Positions 7,705 through 14,282 of a DNA stretch of 43,162 nt are shown in pieces. The notes beneath the pieces were generated by a model. The model saw only the letters and a program-made list of their open reading frames with translations. It did not search any database and was not told the origin of the DNA. Position 1 is the stretch's first letter; every line of letters begins with the position of its first letter. A program made the position numbers and the translations under genes. The stretch is from positions 1-43,162 of the forward strand of contig NZ_JAGSXH010000048.1 of assembly GCF_018283645.1 (NCBI RefSeq). Direction: 5' to 3'. This DNA is from Actinocrinis puniceicyclus (GTDB lineage Bacteria; Actinomycetota; Actinomycetes; Streptomycetales; Catenulisporaceae).

Positions 7705-8873
7705 CGCAGTTCGGCCACGATCTCCACCAGGTCGGTCTGCGCGGCCATCACCTGCTCGATCGGCTTGTACGCGCCCGGAATCTCATCGAGCACCCCGAGA
7801 TCCTTGCGGCACTCGACCCCGGCCGTCTGCTCGGCCAGATCCGCCGCTGTGTACACCTTCTTCGCCTGGGCCCGGCTCATCCGCCGCCCGGCGCCGTGCG
7901 AAGCGGAGTTGAACGCGGCCGTGTTGCCCAGCCCGCGCACGATGTACGAACGGGTGCCCATGGAACCCGGGATGATCCCGTGCTGCCCGGCGCCGGCCCG
8001 GATCGCGCCCTTCCGCGTGACCAGCAGCTCCTCGCCGTCGTAGACCTCCTCGGCCACGTAGTTGTGGTGGCAGGAGATCACCTCGCCGAACGTCGGTGCG
8101 GCGGCTTTGAACTCCCGGCGCACCACCGCCTGGTAGAGGGCCATCATCACGGCCCGGTTGAGCCGCGCATACTCCTGCGCCCAGAACAGATCGGCCCGGT
8201 AGGCGTCCATCTGCGGCGTTCCCTTGACGAACACCGCCAGGTCGCGGTCGACCAGGCCCTGGTTGTGCGGCAGCGCGCGCGCCACCCCGATGTGGTACTC
8301 GGCCAGCTCCTTGCCGATGTTGCGCGAACCGGAGTGCAGCATCAGCCAAACCCGGTCCTCGGTGTCGAGGCAGAACTCGATGAAGTGGTTGCCCGAACCG
8401 AGCGTGCCCATCTGGCCCTCCGCCCGCTCCCGCCGCGCCTTGACAGCAGGGGCCAGCTGCGCGAAGCGTGCCCAGAACGTGTCCCAGCCGGTCGCTGAGA
8501 ACCCGTGCAGCTTGGCTCCGTCGACAGGACGCAGGTGCGAAGCCCGGCCGACCGGGATCGCCGCCTCGATGCGCGAACGCAGCCGGCCCAGGTCGTCCGG
8601 CAGTTGCGAGGCGGTGAGCGAGGTGGGCACCGCGGTCATACCGCAGCCGATGTCGACACCGACGGCGGCCGGGCATACCGCGTCCCTCAGCGCGATGACC
8701 GAGCCGACGGTCGCGCCGATTCCGACGTGCACGTCCGGCATCACGGCCACGCCGGCGACCTGCGGGAGGGTGGTGACGTTGAACAACTGCCGGAGCGCCT
8801 GAGGCTCGACCGTGCTCGGGTCCGCCCACAGGCGGATCGGCACGAAGTGCCCGGGCAGCTCGGTCATGGGCAT
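7680..8873 (-). CDS. rtcB: RtcB-family RNA ligase
   Basis: A 397-residue RtcB RNA-splicing ligase, which joins 2',3'-cyclic phosphate or 3'-phosphate ends to 5'-hydroxyl ends using GTP and Mn2+. Metal-binding residues appear in GVDIGCGM (D74, C77), GSGNHFIEF, HSGSRNIGKELAEYHI and HHNYVAEE; the guanylylated histidine is probably H326 in SASHGAGRRMSR. Start ATG at 8873 has GGAGG ten bases upstream; an in-frame ATG two codons later is an alternative. It stands alone: no archease, RtcA or RtcR gene is adjacent, so a repair role rather than tRNA splicing is likely (inference). Its last codons are duplicated just downstream of the stop. Confidence 0.95.
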   Translation of the reverse strand: MPMTELPGHFVPIRLWADPSTVEPQALRQLFNVTTLPQVAGVAVMPDVHVGIGATVGSVIALRDAVCPAAVGVDIGCGMTAVPTSLTASQLPDDLGRLRSRIEAAIPVGRASHLRPVDGAKLHGFSATGWDTFWARFAQLAPAVKARRERAEGQMGTLGSGNHFIEFCLDTEDRVWLMLHSGSRNIGKELAEYHIGVARALPHNQGLVDRDLAVFVKGTPQMDAYRADLFWAQEYARLNRAVMMALYQAVVRREFKAAAPTFGEVISCHHNYVAEEVYDGEELLVTRKGAIRAGAGQHGIIPGSMGTRSYIVRGLGNTAAFNSASHGAGRRMSRAQAKKVYTAADLAEQTAGVECRKDLGVLDEIPGAYKPIEQVMAAQTDLVEIVAELRQLVCVKG

Positions 8874-9287
8874 GGCTGATCGACCTCCGTGGTCATGATG
8901 AACGCATTGGTGCGCGCGCGCGACATGATGCGTCAGCGCGTGACGCGGCTGATGTCCGGTGGACTGAGCGGGGATGACGAGGAAGGGCGCGGCCGCAGCC
9001 GATTGCGTCGGTCGAAGGAACTCGACCTATTCGGCGTTACGGCGCACGCGAGAGGACCTGCCACAGCGGAGCGGGTGACGGCGCAACATCGCTGGAGGTC
9101 TCCTCTCGTGTACGCGGCGGGTGTGGTGAGCCGCCGCGCGCGCCCGCCCGCACATACGAGCTGTCGGCCGCGCCGCGTCTATGAACCCATATACGCCCGC
9201 GTCGCGGCAACGGATTATTGCCTCATGGAACTCGGTCGCGGCCGCGACTGTCGAGAGGAATGCGATGCGCGGCCTCGAACAACCGGA
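8874..9287. other. 414-base gap, no gene supported
   Basis: This stretch lies upstream of rtcB and downstream of a methyltransferase gene on the same strand. A plus-strand frame begins at 8889, but its protein is Arg-rich, matches nothing I recognise and runs antisense into the methyltransferase, so I reject it. The rtcB promoter should be here. A 6-bp inverted repeat GCGTCA/TGACGC with a 5-base centre is at 8930-8946 and could be an operator; nothing else stands out. Confidence 0.5.
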
Positions 9288-10043
9288 TTATGCGTCGCCC
9301 GGTACGACGACGGTCACCATGTGCGTACCGAAACGTTCGGTGACGAATCCGCCCGGGAACCGTTCGCCGAGTATCGCGCGCTCCGTGGCCAGGAACTCCT
9401 CACGGTTCGCCAGTTCCGCGACGTACGACTTCGACACCAGATTGTGCAGGTGCCGCTCCAACGCGATCGTGCGTTGCCAAGTGAACTCGTGTACTGAGAC
9501 GGGCAGGTCGAAATCCGGTCCCAGTTCGCCGCCCCGCTGCGCGAACGGGCTGCTGGCTGCGCGCCAGTCGGGCCCGGCGGCTGCCTCTATCCGCTCCTGT
9601 TGCTGCTGCTCCCACTCGCTTTCGCGGTGCGTGTGATTCCACCAGGCCGCGAATACGCCACCGGGCCGCAGTACCCGCCGGAGCTCGGGCACGGCGAGCG
9701 CGGGATCCATCCAGTGCCAGGCTTGGGCGCTGGTGACAAGGTCCGCGCAGTCGTCCCGCAGCGGGAGGGCGGTCGCACTGCCGCGTACCGCGCGCACGCC
9801 GGGCGAGCTTGCGGCCAAATGCTCGATCATCGGCCCGGACAGTTCGAGCGCGGTGACGAGCGCGCCGCGCCGCGCCAGTTGCCGGGAGGCGATACCGGTG
9901 CCTGCGCCGAGATCCACCACCGCGAGCCCGGCCAGCGGCCCGCCGACGACGGTTTCGAGCATGTCGTAGAGCTCTGCCGGATAGTCGGGCCGGCCCGCCG
10001 CGTAGTTGGCCGCCACCGTGTCGAACTTCGAACGCTCGGCCAT
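9288..10043 (-). CDS. class I SAM-dependent methyltransferase
   Basis: A 251-residue Methyltransf_11-type protein. The N-terminal FDTVAANYAAGRPDYPAELY is the usual opening of this subfamily, followed by motif I VVDLGAGTGIASRQLA, motif II LVTALELSGPM, and LVTSAQAWHWMDPALAVPEL with RRVLRPGG. ATG at 10043 follows GGAAGGGG. A longer open frame upstream enters an inverted-repeat element and is not coding. The subfamily includes putative small-molecule methyltransferases; substrate unknown. It lies about 220 bases downstream of a GNAT gene on the same strand. Confidence 0.88.
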   Translation of the reverse strand: MAERSKFDTVAANYAAGRPDYPAELYDMLETVVGGPLAGLAVVDLGAGTGIASRQLARRGALVTALELSGPMIEHLAASSPGVRAVRGSATALPLRDDCADLVTSAQAWHWMDPALAVPELRRVLRPGGVFAAWWNHTHRESEWEQQQQERIEAAAGPDWRAASSPFAQRGGELGPDFDLPVSVHEFTWQRTIALERHLHNLVSKSYVAELANREEFLATERAILGERFPGGFVTERFGTHMVTVVVPGDA

Positions 10044-10109
10044 CGCCGCGCCCCTTCCAACACCGCCTGGTGTCCCGCGCCGGAAATCCGCCGTGAAAAT
10101 CGGCCCCCG

Positions 10110-10206
10110 CATCCCGCCTGGCTGCGTTGCCGAAACGCCCAAAGACGACCACTGCGTTGATTGAGCACCGCGAGGGTGTTCCGGCAACGTAGCCGGGCGC
10201 GGATGA
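10110..10206. repeat. long imperfect inverted repeat (hairpin or MITE-like)
   Basis: The sequence 10120-10140 pairs with 10174-10194 with three mismatches out of 21 (core CGTTGCCG / CGGCAACG), and pairing continues outward for about ten more bases on each side with one gap. The centre, 10141-10173, is 33 bases. It lies between a GNAT gene and a methyltransferase gene on the minus strand. It has no coding capacity and is far longer than a normal terminator. Confidence 0.6.
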
Positions 10207-10263
10207 CCGGACGTGCGCAGCCAGGTAGAGCAGAGTCATGCGACGGACTTCCGGCGCGGGACA

Positions 10264-11037
10264 CTAGCCGATCACACGGCAATGATACTTGTGGTGGGTG
10301 GTGAAACCCAGTGCGGCGTAAAGGGCGACGGCCGGCTCGTTGGTCGGGGTGACCTCGAGGAATGCGTCGGTCGCGCCCTGCTCGTCGGCCCACTCCAGCA
10401 GCGCGTCGATCACGAGCTTCGCCAGGCCGCGGCGGCGCGCGAGCGGGGCGGTCTCGACGGCGCTCAAGCCCACCCACCGCCGGCCGTGGTCCGTGTCCGG
10501 GTCGGTTATGAGCGCGGCGCGCCCTATCGCGACCGGCGCGCCGGTGTCCGCGTCGTAGACCGTGGCGTAGCGCAGCGTGTCTCCGGATCCCAGGACCCGC
10601 CGGGCGACGGGAGGCACGCCGCCGTCCCGGTACAGCGAGAGCCAGTCGTCGGTCGGTTCGTCGGCGAAAGTCTCCTTCACGCCGATCGGAGCGACGCTCA
10701 GCAGCGTGTCGAGCACGTCCGCGACGCGCGCGGTCTGGCGCAGCGCGAGGGCGTCCGCGCGGCCGTATCCGAGTTCGACGAGGGCGACATCGAGCTCTGA
10801 TCCGACGGCGACCTGGATCAGGGCCGGAAGTGCGCGCTGTGCGTACCATTCGCCTACGGCCGCCACGGCCTGCGGCAGCGGACGCGCAAGGGGCCCGAGC
10901 GGCCAGGCGGAGTTGGCCCGGTGGGTGAATCCGTCCGCGGCGCGCAGGTGCCAGCCGTCCACACGCGCGGACTCGGCGTATCCCCAACCGGCGGCGGCTG
11001 TCGCGATCAGGGCGTCAGCAGTGGGTGTGTCGGCCAT
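10264..11037 (-). CDS. GNAT-family N-acetyltransferase
   Basis: A 257-residue protein with a C-terminal GNAT domain. The acetyl-CoA pyrophosphate loop is in LARRRGLAKLVIDALLEWA, followed by AFLEVTPTNEPAVALYAALGF, the typical final strand and helix of the fold. The N-terminal half is GNAT-like but lacks a clear acetyl-CoA loop, so this may be a double-GNAT protein of the mycothiol-synthase-like type with one active half. ATG at 11037 has GGAGAAAG upstream. Acceptor substrate unknown. It is divergent from nothing: the MarR gene upstream is on the same strand. Confidence 0.82.
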   Translation of the reverse strand: MADTPTADALIATAAAGWGYAESARVDGWHLRAADGFTHRANSAWPLGPLARPLPQAVAAVGEWYAQRALPALIQVAVGSELDVALVELGYGRADALALRQTARVADVLDTLLSVAPIGVKETFADEPTDDWLSLYRDGGVPPVARRVLGSGDTLRYATVYDADTGAPVAIGRAALITDPDTDHGRRWVGLSAVETAPLARRRGLAKLVIDALLEWADEQGATDAFLEVTPTNEPAVALYAALGFTTHHKYHCRVIG

Positions 11038-11150
11038 GGCTTCTTTCTCCGGTGTCAATCGGTGGCAAACAATGCCGTGCCGCGGGGCGATGGTCAAACG
11101 CGCTCATCGCGGTTGCCCGGCCGTGTTCGTTCGAGCCCGAAGAGTGCGCC

Positions 11151-11717
11151 TCAGCAGGGTGTGGGCGTGCTGTCGCCGGCGGCCTGGCAGGGCGGGCCGC
11201 CCGGACCCGACATGCGGTGGTGCGCCGCGATGCTGCACAGCATGCGGTGCAGCGACTTCTGCTGGTCCTGGCTGAGGGTGGCCAGCAGTTGTGCCTCCGC
11301 GGCGCTTATGGCGCGCTGCGCGTCGGCGAGCCGGGCGCGCCCGGACTCGGTGGCCCGGATCAGCCTGCTGCGCCGGTCGTTCGGGTCCGCGACACGCTCG
11401 GCCAGGCCGGCCTTCTCCAGGTCGTCGACCAGGTACACCATGACCGTGCGGTCCACGCCGAGCTGTTTGGCCAGCTCCGCCTGGTTGTGCGCGCTGCAGT
11501 TGGCGGCGCCGTAGAGGGCCTGGAAGCCGCGGTGCCCGTGCGGCAGATCCGCCACCGCGAGCTCGACCGCCTCGGTGTACGCGCGGAAGCACTGGCCGAG
11601 CAGCCAGCCGAAGTTGTGTTCGAACCCGGTCGGGATTCCGGCCGGATCCGCTGCCGGGTCGGGTCGCGCCGGCGCCGGGTGCGCGGCCGCGTCCGCCTCC
11701 GCGGCACCTCGGCTCAT
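11151..11717 (-). CDS. MarR-family transcriptional regulator
   Basis: A 188-residue winged-helix regulator. The DNA-binding part is visible as AELAKQLGVDRTVMVYLVDDLEKAGLAERVADPNDRRSRLI, residues 80-120, with the wing motif DPNDRRSR. It is divergent from an azoreductase gene, and the 146-base gap holds a perfect 6-bp dyad inside a promoter, so it most likely represses azoR and itself. Cysteines are present at 43, 74, 161, 177 and 188; C74 lies just before the recognition region. Redox-sensing MarR proteins such as YodB, which controls an azoreductase in Bacillus, use cysteines, so a thiol switch sensing quinones is plausible but unproven. Confidence 0.9.
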   Translation of the reverse strand: MSRGAAEADAAAHPAPARPDPAADPAGIPTGFEHNFGWLLGQCFRAYTEAVELAVADLPHGHRGFQALYGAANCSAHNQAELAKQLGVDRTVMVYLVDDLEKAGLAERVADPNDRRSRLIRATESGRARLADAQRAISAAEAQLLATLSQDQQKSLHRMLCSIAAHHRMSGPGGPPCQAAGDSTPTPC

Positions 11718-11789
11718 CGCGTTCTCCCGTCTGCGGCCCCTGAATTGCCCTGGTGGGTCGGCGTTTCCAGGATACCGCCCGGGCCGGAC

Positions 11790-11818
11790 TTGACATCAGT
11801 CTGCGCGGCAGACAATCT
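11790..11818 (+). promoter_or_regulatory. azoR promoter with embedded MarR-type operator
   Basis: A consensus -35 TTGACA at 11790-11795 precedes the dyad GTCTGC-GCG-GCAGAC at 11799-11813, which fills the spacer to a weak -10 around 11811-11818. A dyad sitting between -35 and -10 is a classic repressor site. It lies between the divergent MarR and azoreductase genes. Confidence 0.5.
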
Positions 11819-11863
11819 TGGTTCAAGACGAATTGTCGAACAGATGGATTGAAGGAGCCCGTC

Positions 11864-12520
11864 ATGGCCCACCTGTTGCATGTCGATTCCTCCGCGCTCT
11901 CGGCCGGCTCGGTGTCCAAGCAGATCGCGGCCACCTTCCGCGAGGCCTGGGCACAGGCGCATCCGGAGGGTGTCGTGACCCACCGCGACCTGGGTGTCGA
12001 CCCGGTGCCGCCGATCGCCGAAGCCGGGATCATGGCGGCCTTCGTCCCGCCCGCGCAGCACAGCCCCGAGCAGGTGGCCGCCTACGCGCTGCGCACCGAA
12101 CTGGTGGACGAGGTGCTCGCCGCCGACGCCTTTCTCTTCACCGTGCCGATGTACAACTGGGGCGTGCCGGGCACCTTCAAGGTGTGGCTGGACCAGATCA
12201 TCCAGTCGGACCGGACGATGACCTTTGACGGGAACCCGCCTTTGGGCGGACGCCCGGCTACCGTGATCCTCGCGTACGGCGGAGGCTACGATCCGGGTGC
12301 GCCGCGCGCGGGCTGGGACTTCGTGCAGCCGTATCTGGAAACCGTGCTCGGCGAGGCGCTCGGGTTCGACCTGAACGTGATCAAGGTCCAGCTGACGCTG
12401 GCCGAGCGCAACCCGGCGATGGCGCAGCTGATACCCGCGGCGAAGCAACTGCGGGAGGCGGCGCATTCCGCCGCGCAGGCCGGCGCACGCGCACTGGCCG
12501 AACGGTTCTCCGCGGCGTAG
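11864..12520 (+). CDS. azoR: FMN-dependent NADH-azoreductase
   Basis: A 218-residue flavodoxin-like NAD(P)H:quinone/azo oxidoreductase of the AzoR family. Evidence is the N-terminal phosphate loop HVDSSALSAGSVSKQIA, the FMN-contacting PMYNWGVPGTFKVWLDQI (a close match to the AzoR signature), and the GGGYDPG loop. Such enzymes are homodimeric and reduce quinones and azo dyes by two-electron transfer, protecting against thiol-reactive quinones. ATG at 11864 has a strong GAAGGAG at 11851-11857. It is divergently transcribed from a MarR regulator that probably controls it. Confidence 0.92.
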   Translation: MAHLLHVDSSALSAGSVSKQIAATFREAWAQAHPEGVVTHRDLGVDPVPPIAEAGIMAAFVPPAQHSPEQVAAYALRTELVDEVLAADAFLFTVPMYNWGVPGTFKVWLDQIIQSDRTMTFDGNPPLGGRPATVILAYGGGYDPGAPRAGWDFVQPYLETVLGEALGFDLNVIKVQLTLAERNPAMAQLIPAAKQLREAAHSAAQAGARALAERFSAA

Positions 12521-12682
12521 CGCAGGGGCGGTGCCGCGATCAGCACGCTGATACCAAGTGGGGTGCCGCGCGCTCGGAGCCGTCACGCTGCCGGGCGATG
12601 ACTGATGCGCTGCGCGTGAGCGGCCAGCACGACGGTGTGCTTGGCTGAGAGGGTCGGTGGGCAGAGCGAGCGGAAGGACGCC

Positions 12683-12769
12683 ATGGCAGTGGAGGGCGTG
12701 CAGGACGAAGGTGGGCTTCGCGGCGGCGACCGCGGCTGCGTCGGCGGCCTCCGCGAGCGCGGCGCATGA
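12683..12769 (+). CDS. possible 28-residue leader ORF overlapping the DUF1684 gene
   Basis: An ATG at 12683 has GGAAGGAC nine bases upstream and opens a 28-codon frame whose TGA stop overlaps the ATG of the DUF1684 gene in the ATGA arrangement (12766-12769). The peptide is Gly/Arg-rich (starts MAVEGVQDEGG). The DUF1684 start has no good ribosome site of its own, so translation could be coupled. It may also be chance; no homologue is known to me. Confidence 0.35.
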   Translation: MAVEGVQDEGGLRGGDRGCVGGLRERGA

Positions 12770-13371
12770 GCCTGCCAGAGCTCGAACTCGCCGACTGGCG
12801 GCGCGAAGTCAGCGCCCTTTACGCCGCGGTGCGCGCCGAGAAGGATCCGCGCCGGGGGTGCGAGCTGTGGCGTGAGGGCCGCGACGCGCTGTTTCGGGAG
12901 CACCCGCAAAGCCCGCTTCCGCCCGGTGACCCGTTGCGTGAGACCGGCTTGCCCTACTGGCCGTACGACCCGGCGCTGCGTTTCGAACTGCCTGTCGTCC
13001 CCCCGGCCGAGCCGGTAGGGCTCGGCGTGCCGACCGACCGCGACGGCACCACCGCGATGCGGCTTGTCGGGCGCGTCAAGCTGCCCGCGCCGATCGACGC
13101 GAGCCTCGACGTGTGGTGGCTGAGGCAATACGCGGGCGGTCTCTTCGTCCCCTTGCGCGACGGTACGGCCGGTGCTGAGAGTTACGGCGGCGGAAGGTAT
13201 CTCCTGGACACGGCGAAAGGCGCCGACCTCGGCGGCGACGCGCGGCACTTGGTGATCGACCTGAACTTCCTGTACCACCCCTCGTGCCGGTACAACGCGC
13301 ACTGGCAGTGCCCGCTTGCCCCCGCGGGCAACACCCTCGGCACACCGATACGTGCGGGCGAACGGCTCTGA
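12766..13371 (+). CDS. DUF1684 domain protein
   Basis: A 201-residue protein of the DUF1684 family. The diagnostic C-terminal block is present: GGGRYLLDTAKGADLG, then IDLNFLYHPSCRYN, then CPLAPAGNTLGTPIRAGER. The family's biochemical role is unknown. The N-terminus LADWRREVSALYAAVR with FREHPQSPLP is also typical. There is no signal peptide. The ATG overlaps the stop of a short upstream ORF, and the start is otherwise poorly marked by a weak GAG upstream. Sequence is intact and of normal family length. Confidence 0.85.
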   Translation: MSLPELELADWRREVSALYAAVRAEKDPRRGCELWREGRDALFREHPQSPLPPGDPLRETGLPYWPYDPALRFELPVVPPAEPVGLGVPTDRDGTTAMRLVGRVKLPAPIDASLDVWWLRQYAGGLFVPLRDGTAGAESYGGGRYLLDTAKGADLGGDARHLVIDLNFLYHPSCRYNAHWQCPLAPAGNTLGTPIRAGERL

Positions 13372-13447
13372 CCGGGACGACGGTAGGCCGCGGGTCTGAT
13401 CAGTCAGGCTCCGATCAGTCGGCGGGCGCTGCATTAGACTCCGCGGC

Positions 13448-14113
13448 ATGGCTGACACTGGGGACCCCAACGCCGGGCTGGAGATGCGCGCCTCCGACGC
13501 GGACCGGGAGCGGGTAGCCGAACAGTTGCGCGACGCGGCGGGCCACGGCCGGCTGACCATGGACGAACTGGAGGAACGGCTGGAGCACGCGTATTCGGCC
13601 AAGACCTACGCCGAACTCGAACCGCTCACCCGCGACCTGCCGGCGCCGGGCGCGACGCCGCCGCTGCCCGCGACGGCCGCCGCCGCGCAATCGCCGCTGG
13701 TGGGCGGCACACCCACCTCCCGCCGCTGGTCGATCGCGATCATGTCGGGCTCGACCCGGCGCGGCCGCTGGGTGATACCGGGCCGGTACAACGCCTTCGC
13801 GTTCTGGGGCGGGGTCGTGCTCGACCTGCGCGACAGCACATTCGAGCAGCGCGAGACGGTGATCCGCGCGAACGCGATCATGGGCGGGATCGACATTCTC
13901 GTGCCGGAGGGCGTCGACCTGCGCGTCGAGGGCTTCGGTCTGATGGGAGGCTACGAGGACGCCACCTCGGGCCAGCTGGCGCCCCCGCCGCCCGGTGCGC
14001 CGGTGGTGCGTGTCACCGGAGTCGCCTTCTGGGCCGGGGTGACCGGTCGGCGCAAGGCGGCCAAGGCCGCGAAGGCCCTGGGCGGCGACGCCCGCGGCGA
14101 GCTGACCGGCTGA
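13448..14113 (+). CDS. DUF1707 protein with LiaF-like C-terminal domain
   Basis: A 221-residue actinobacterial protein. Residues 14-66 are a DUF1707 domain (MRASDADRERVAEQLRDAA, then GRLTMDELEERLEHAYSAKT). The C-terminal half (about 95-200) resembles the LiaF/DUF2154 cell-wall-stress domain: IAIMSGSTRRGRW, NAFAFWGGVVLDLR, and the repeated strand NAIMGGIDILVPEGVDLRVEGFGLMGG. No transmembrane segment is visible, so it is probably cytosolic. Similar proteins are very common in actinomycetes; a link to envelope stress is family inference only. ATG at 13448. Confidence 0.85.
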   Translation: MADTGDPNAGLEMRASDADRERVAEQLRDAAGHGRLTMDELEERLEHAYSAKTYAELEPLTRDLPAPGATPPLPATAAAAQSPLVGGTPTSRRWSIAIMSGSTRRGRWVIPGRYNAFAFWGGVVLDLRDSTFEQRETVIRANAIMGGIDILVPEGVDLRVEGFGLMGGYEDATSGQLAPPPPGAPVVRVTGVAFWAGVTGRRKAAKAAKALGGDARGELTG

Positions 14114-14204
14114 CCACGTCTCCGCGCGGCTGCCGGCCTGGGCCGGTACCCGGACCGCGCCGCCTCCGGAGCGGACATCCCGCGGCCGTCTCGCTGCCGC
14201 ATCA

Positions 14205-14260
14205 CAGGCCAGCCCAGGCCAGCCCAGGCCAGGCCAGCCCAGGCCAGCCCAGCCCAGGCC
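14205..14260. repeat. CCAGGCCAGC-type tandem repeats
   Basis: About five imperfect copies of a 10-base unit built from CAGGCCAGCC occupy the gap between two convergent genes. Units vary between 5 and 10 bases (AGCCC/AGGCC steps), as in a slippage-prone minisatellite. No T-run or clean stem was found, although GGCC/GGCC pairing within it could fold. Confidence 0.8.
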
Positions 14261-14282
14261 GGTCCGTCAACCCGCTGACGAG

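Noticed and set aside
8889-9497. Plus-strand 202-codon frame between rtcB and the methyltransferase
   Set aside because: Arg-rich, no recognised motif, and the second half lies antisense to the methyltransferase gene.
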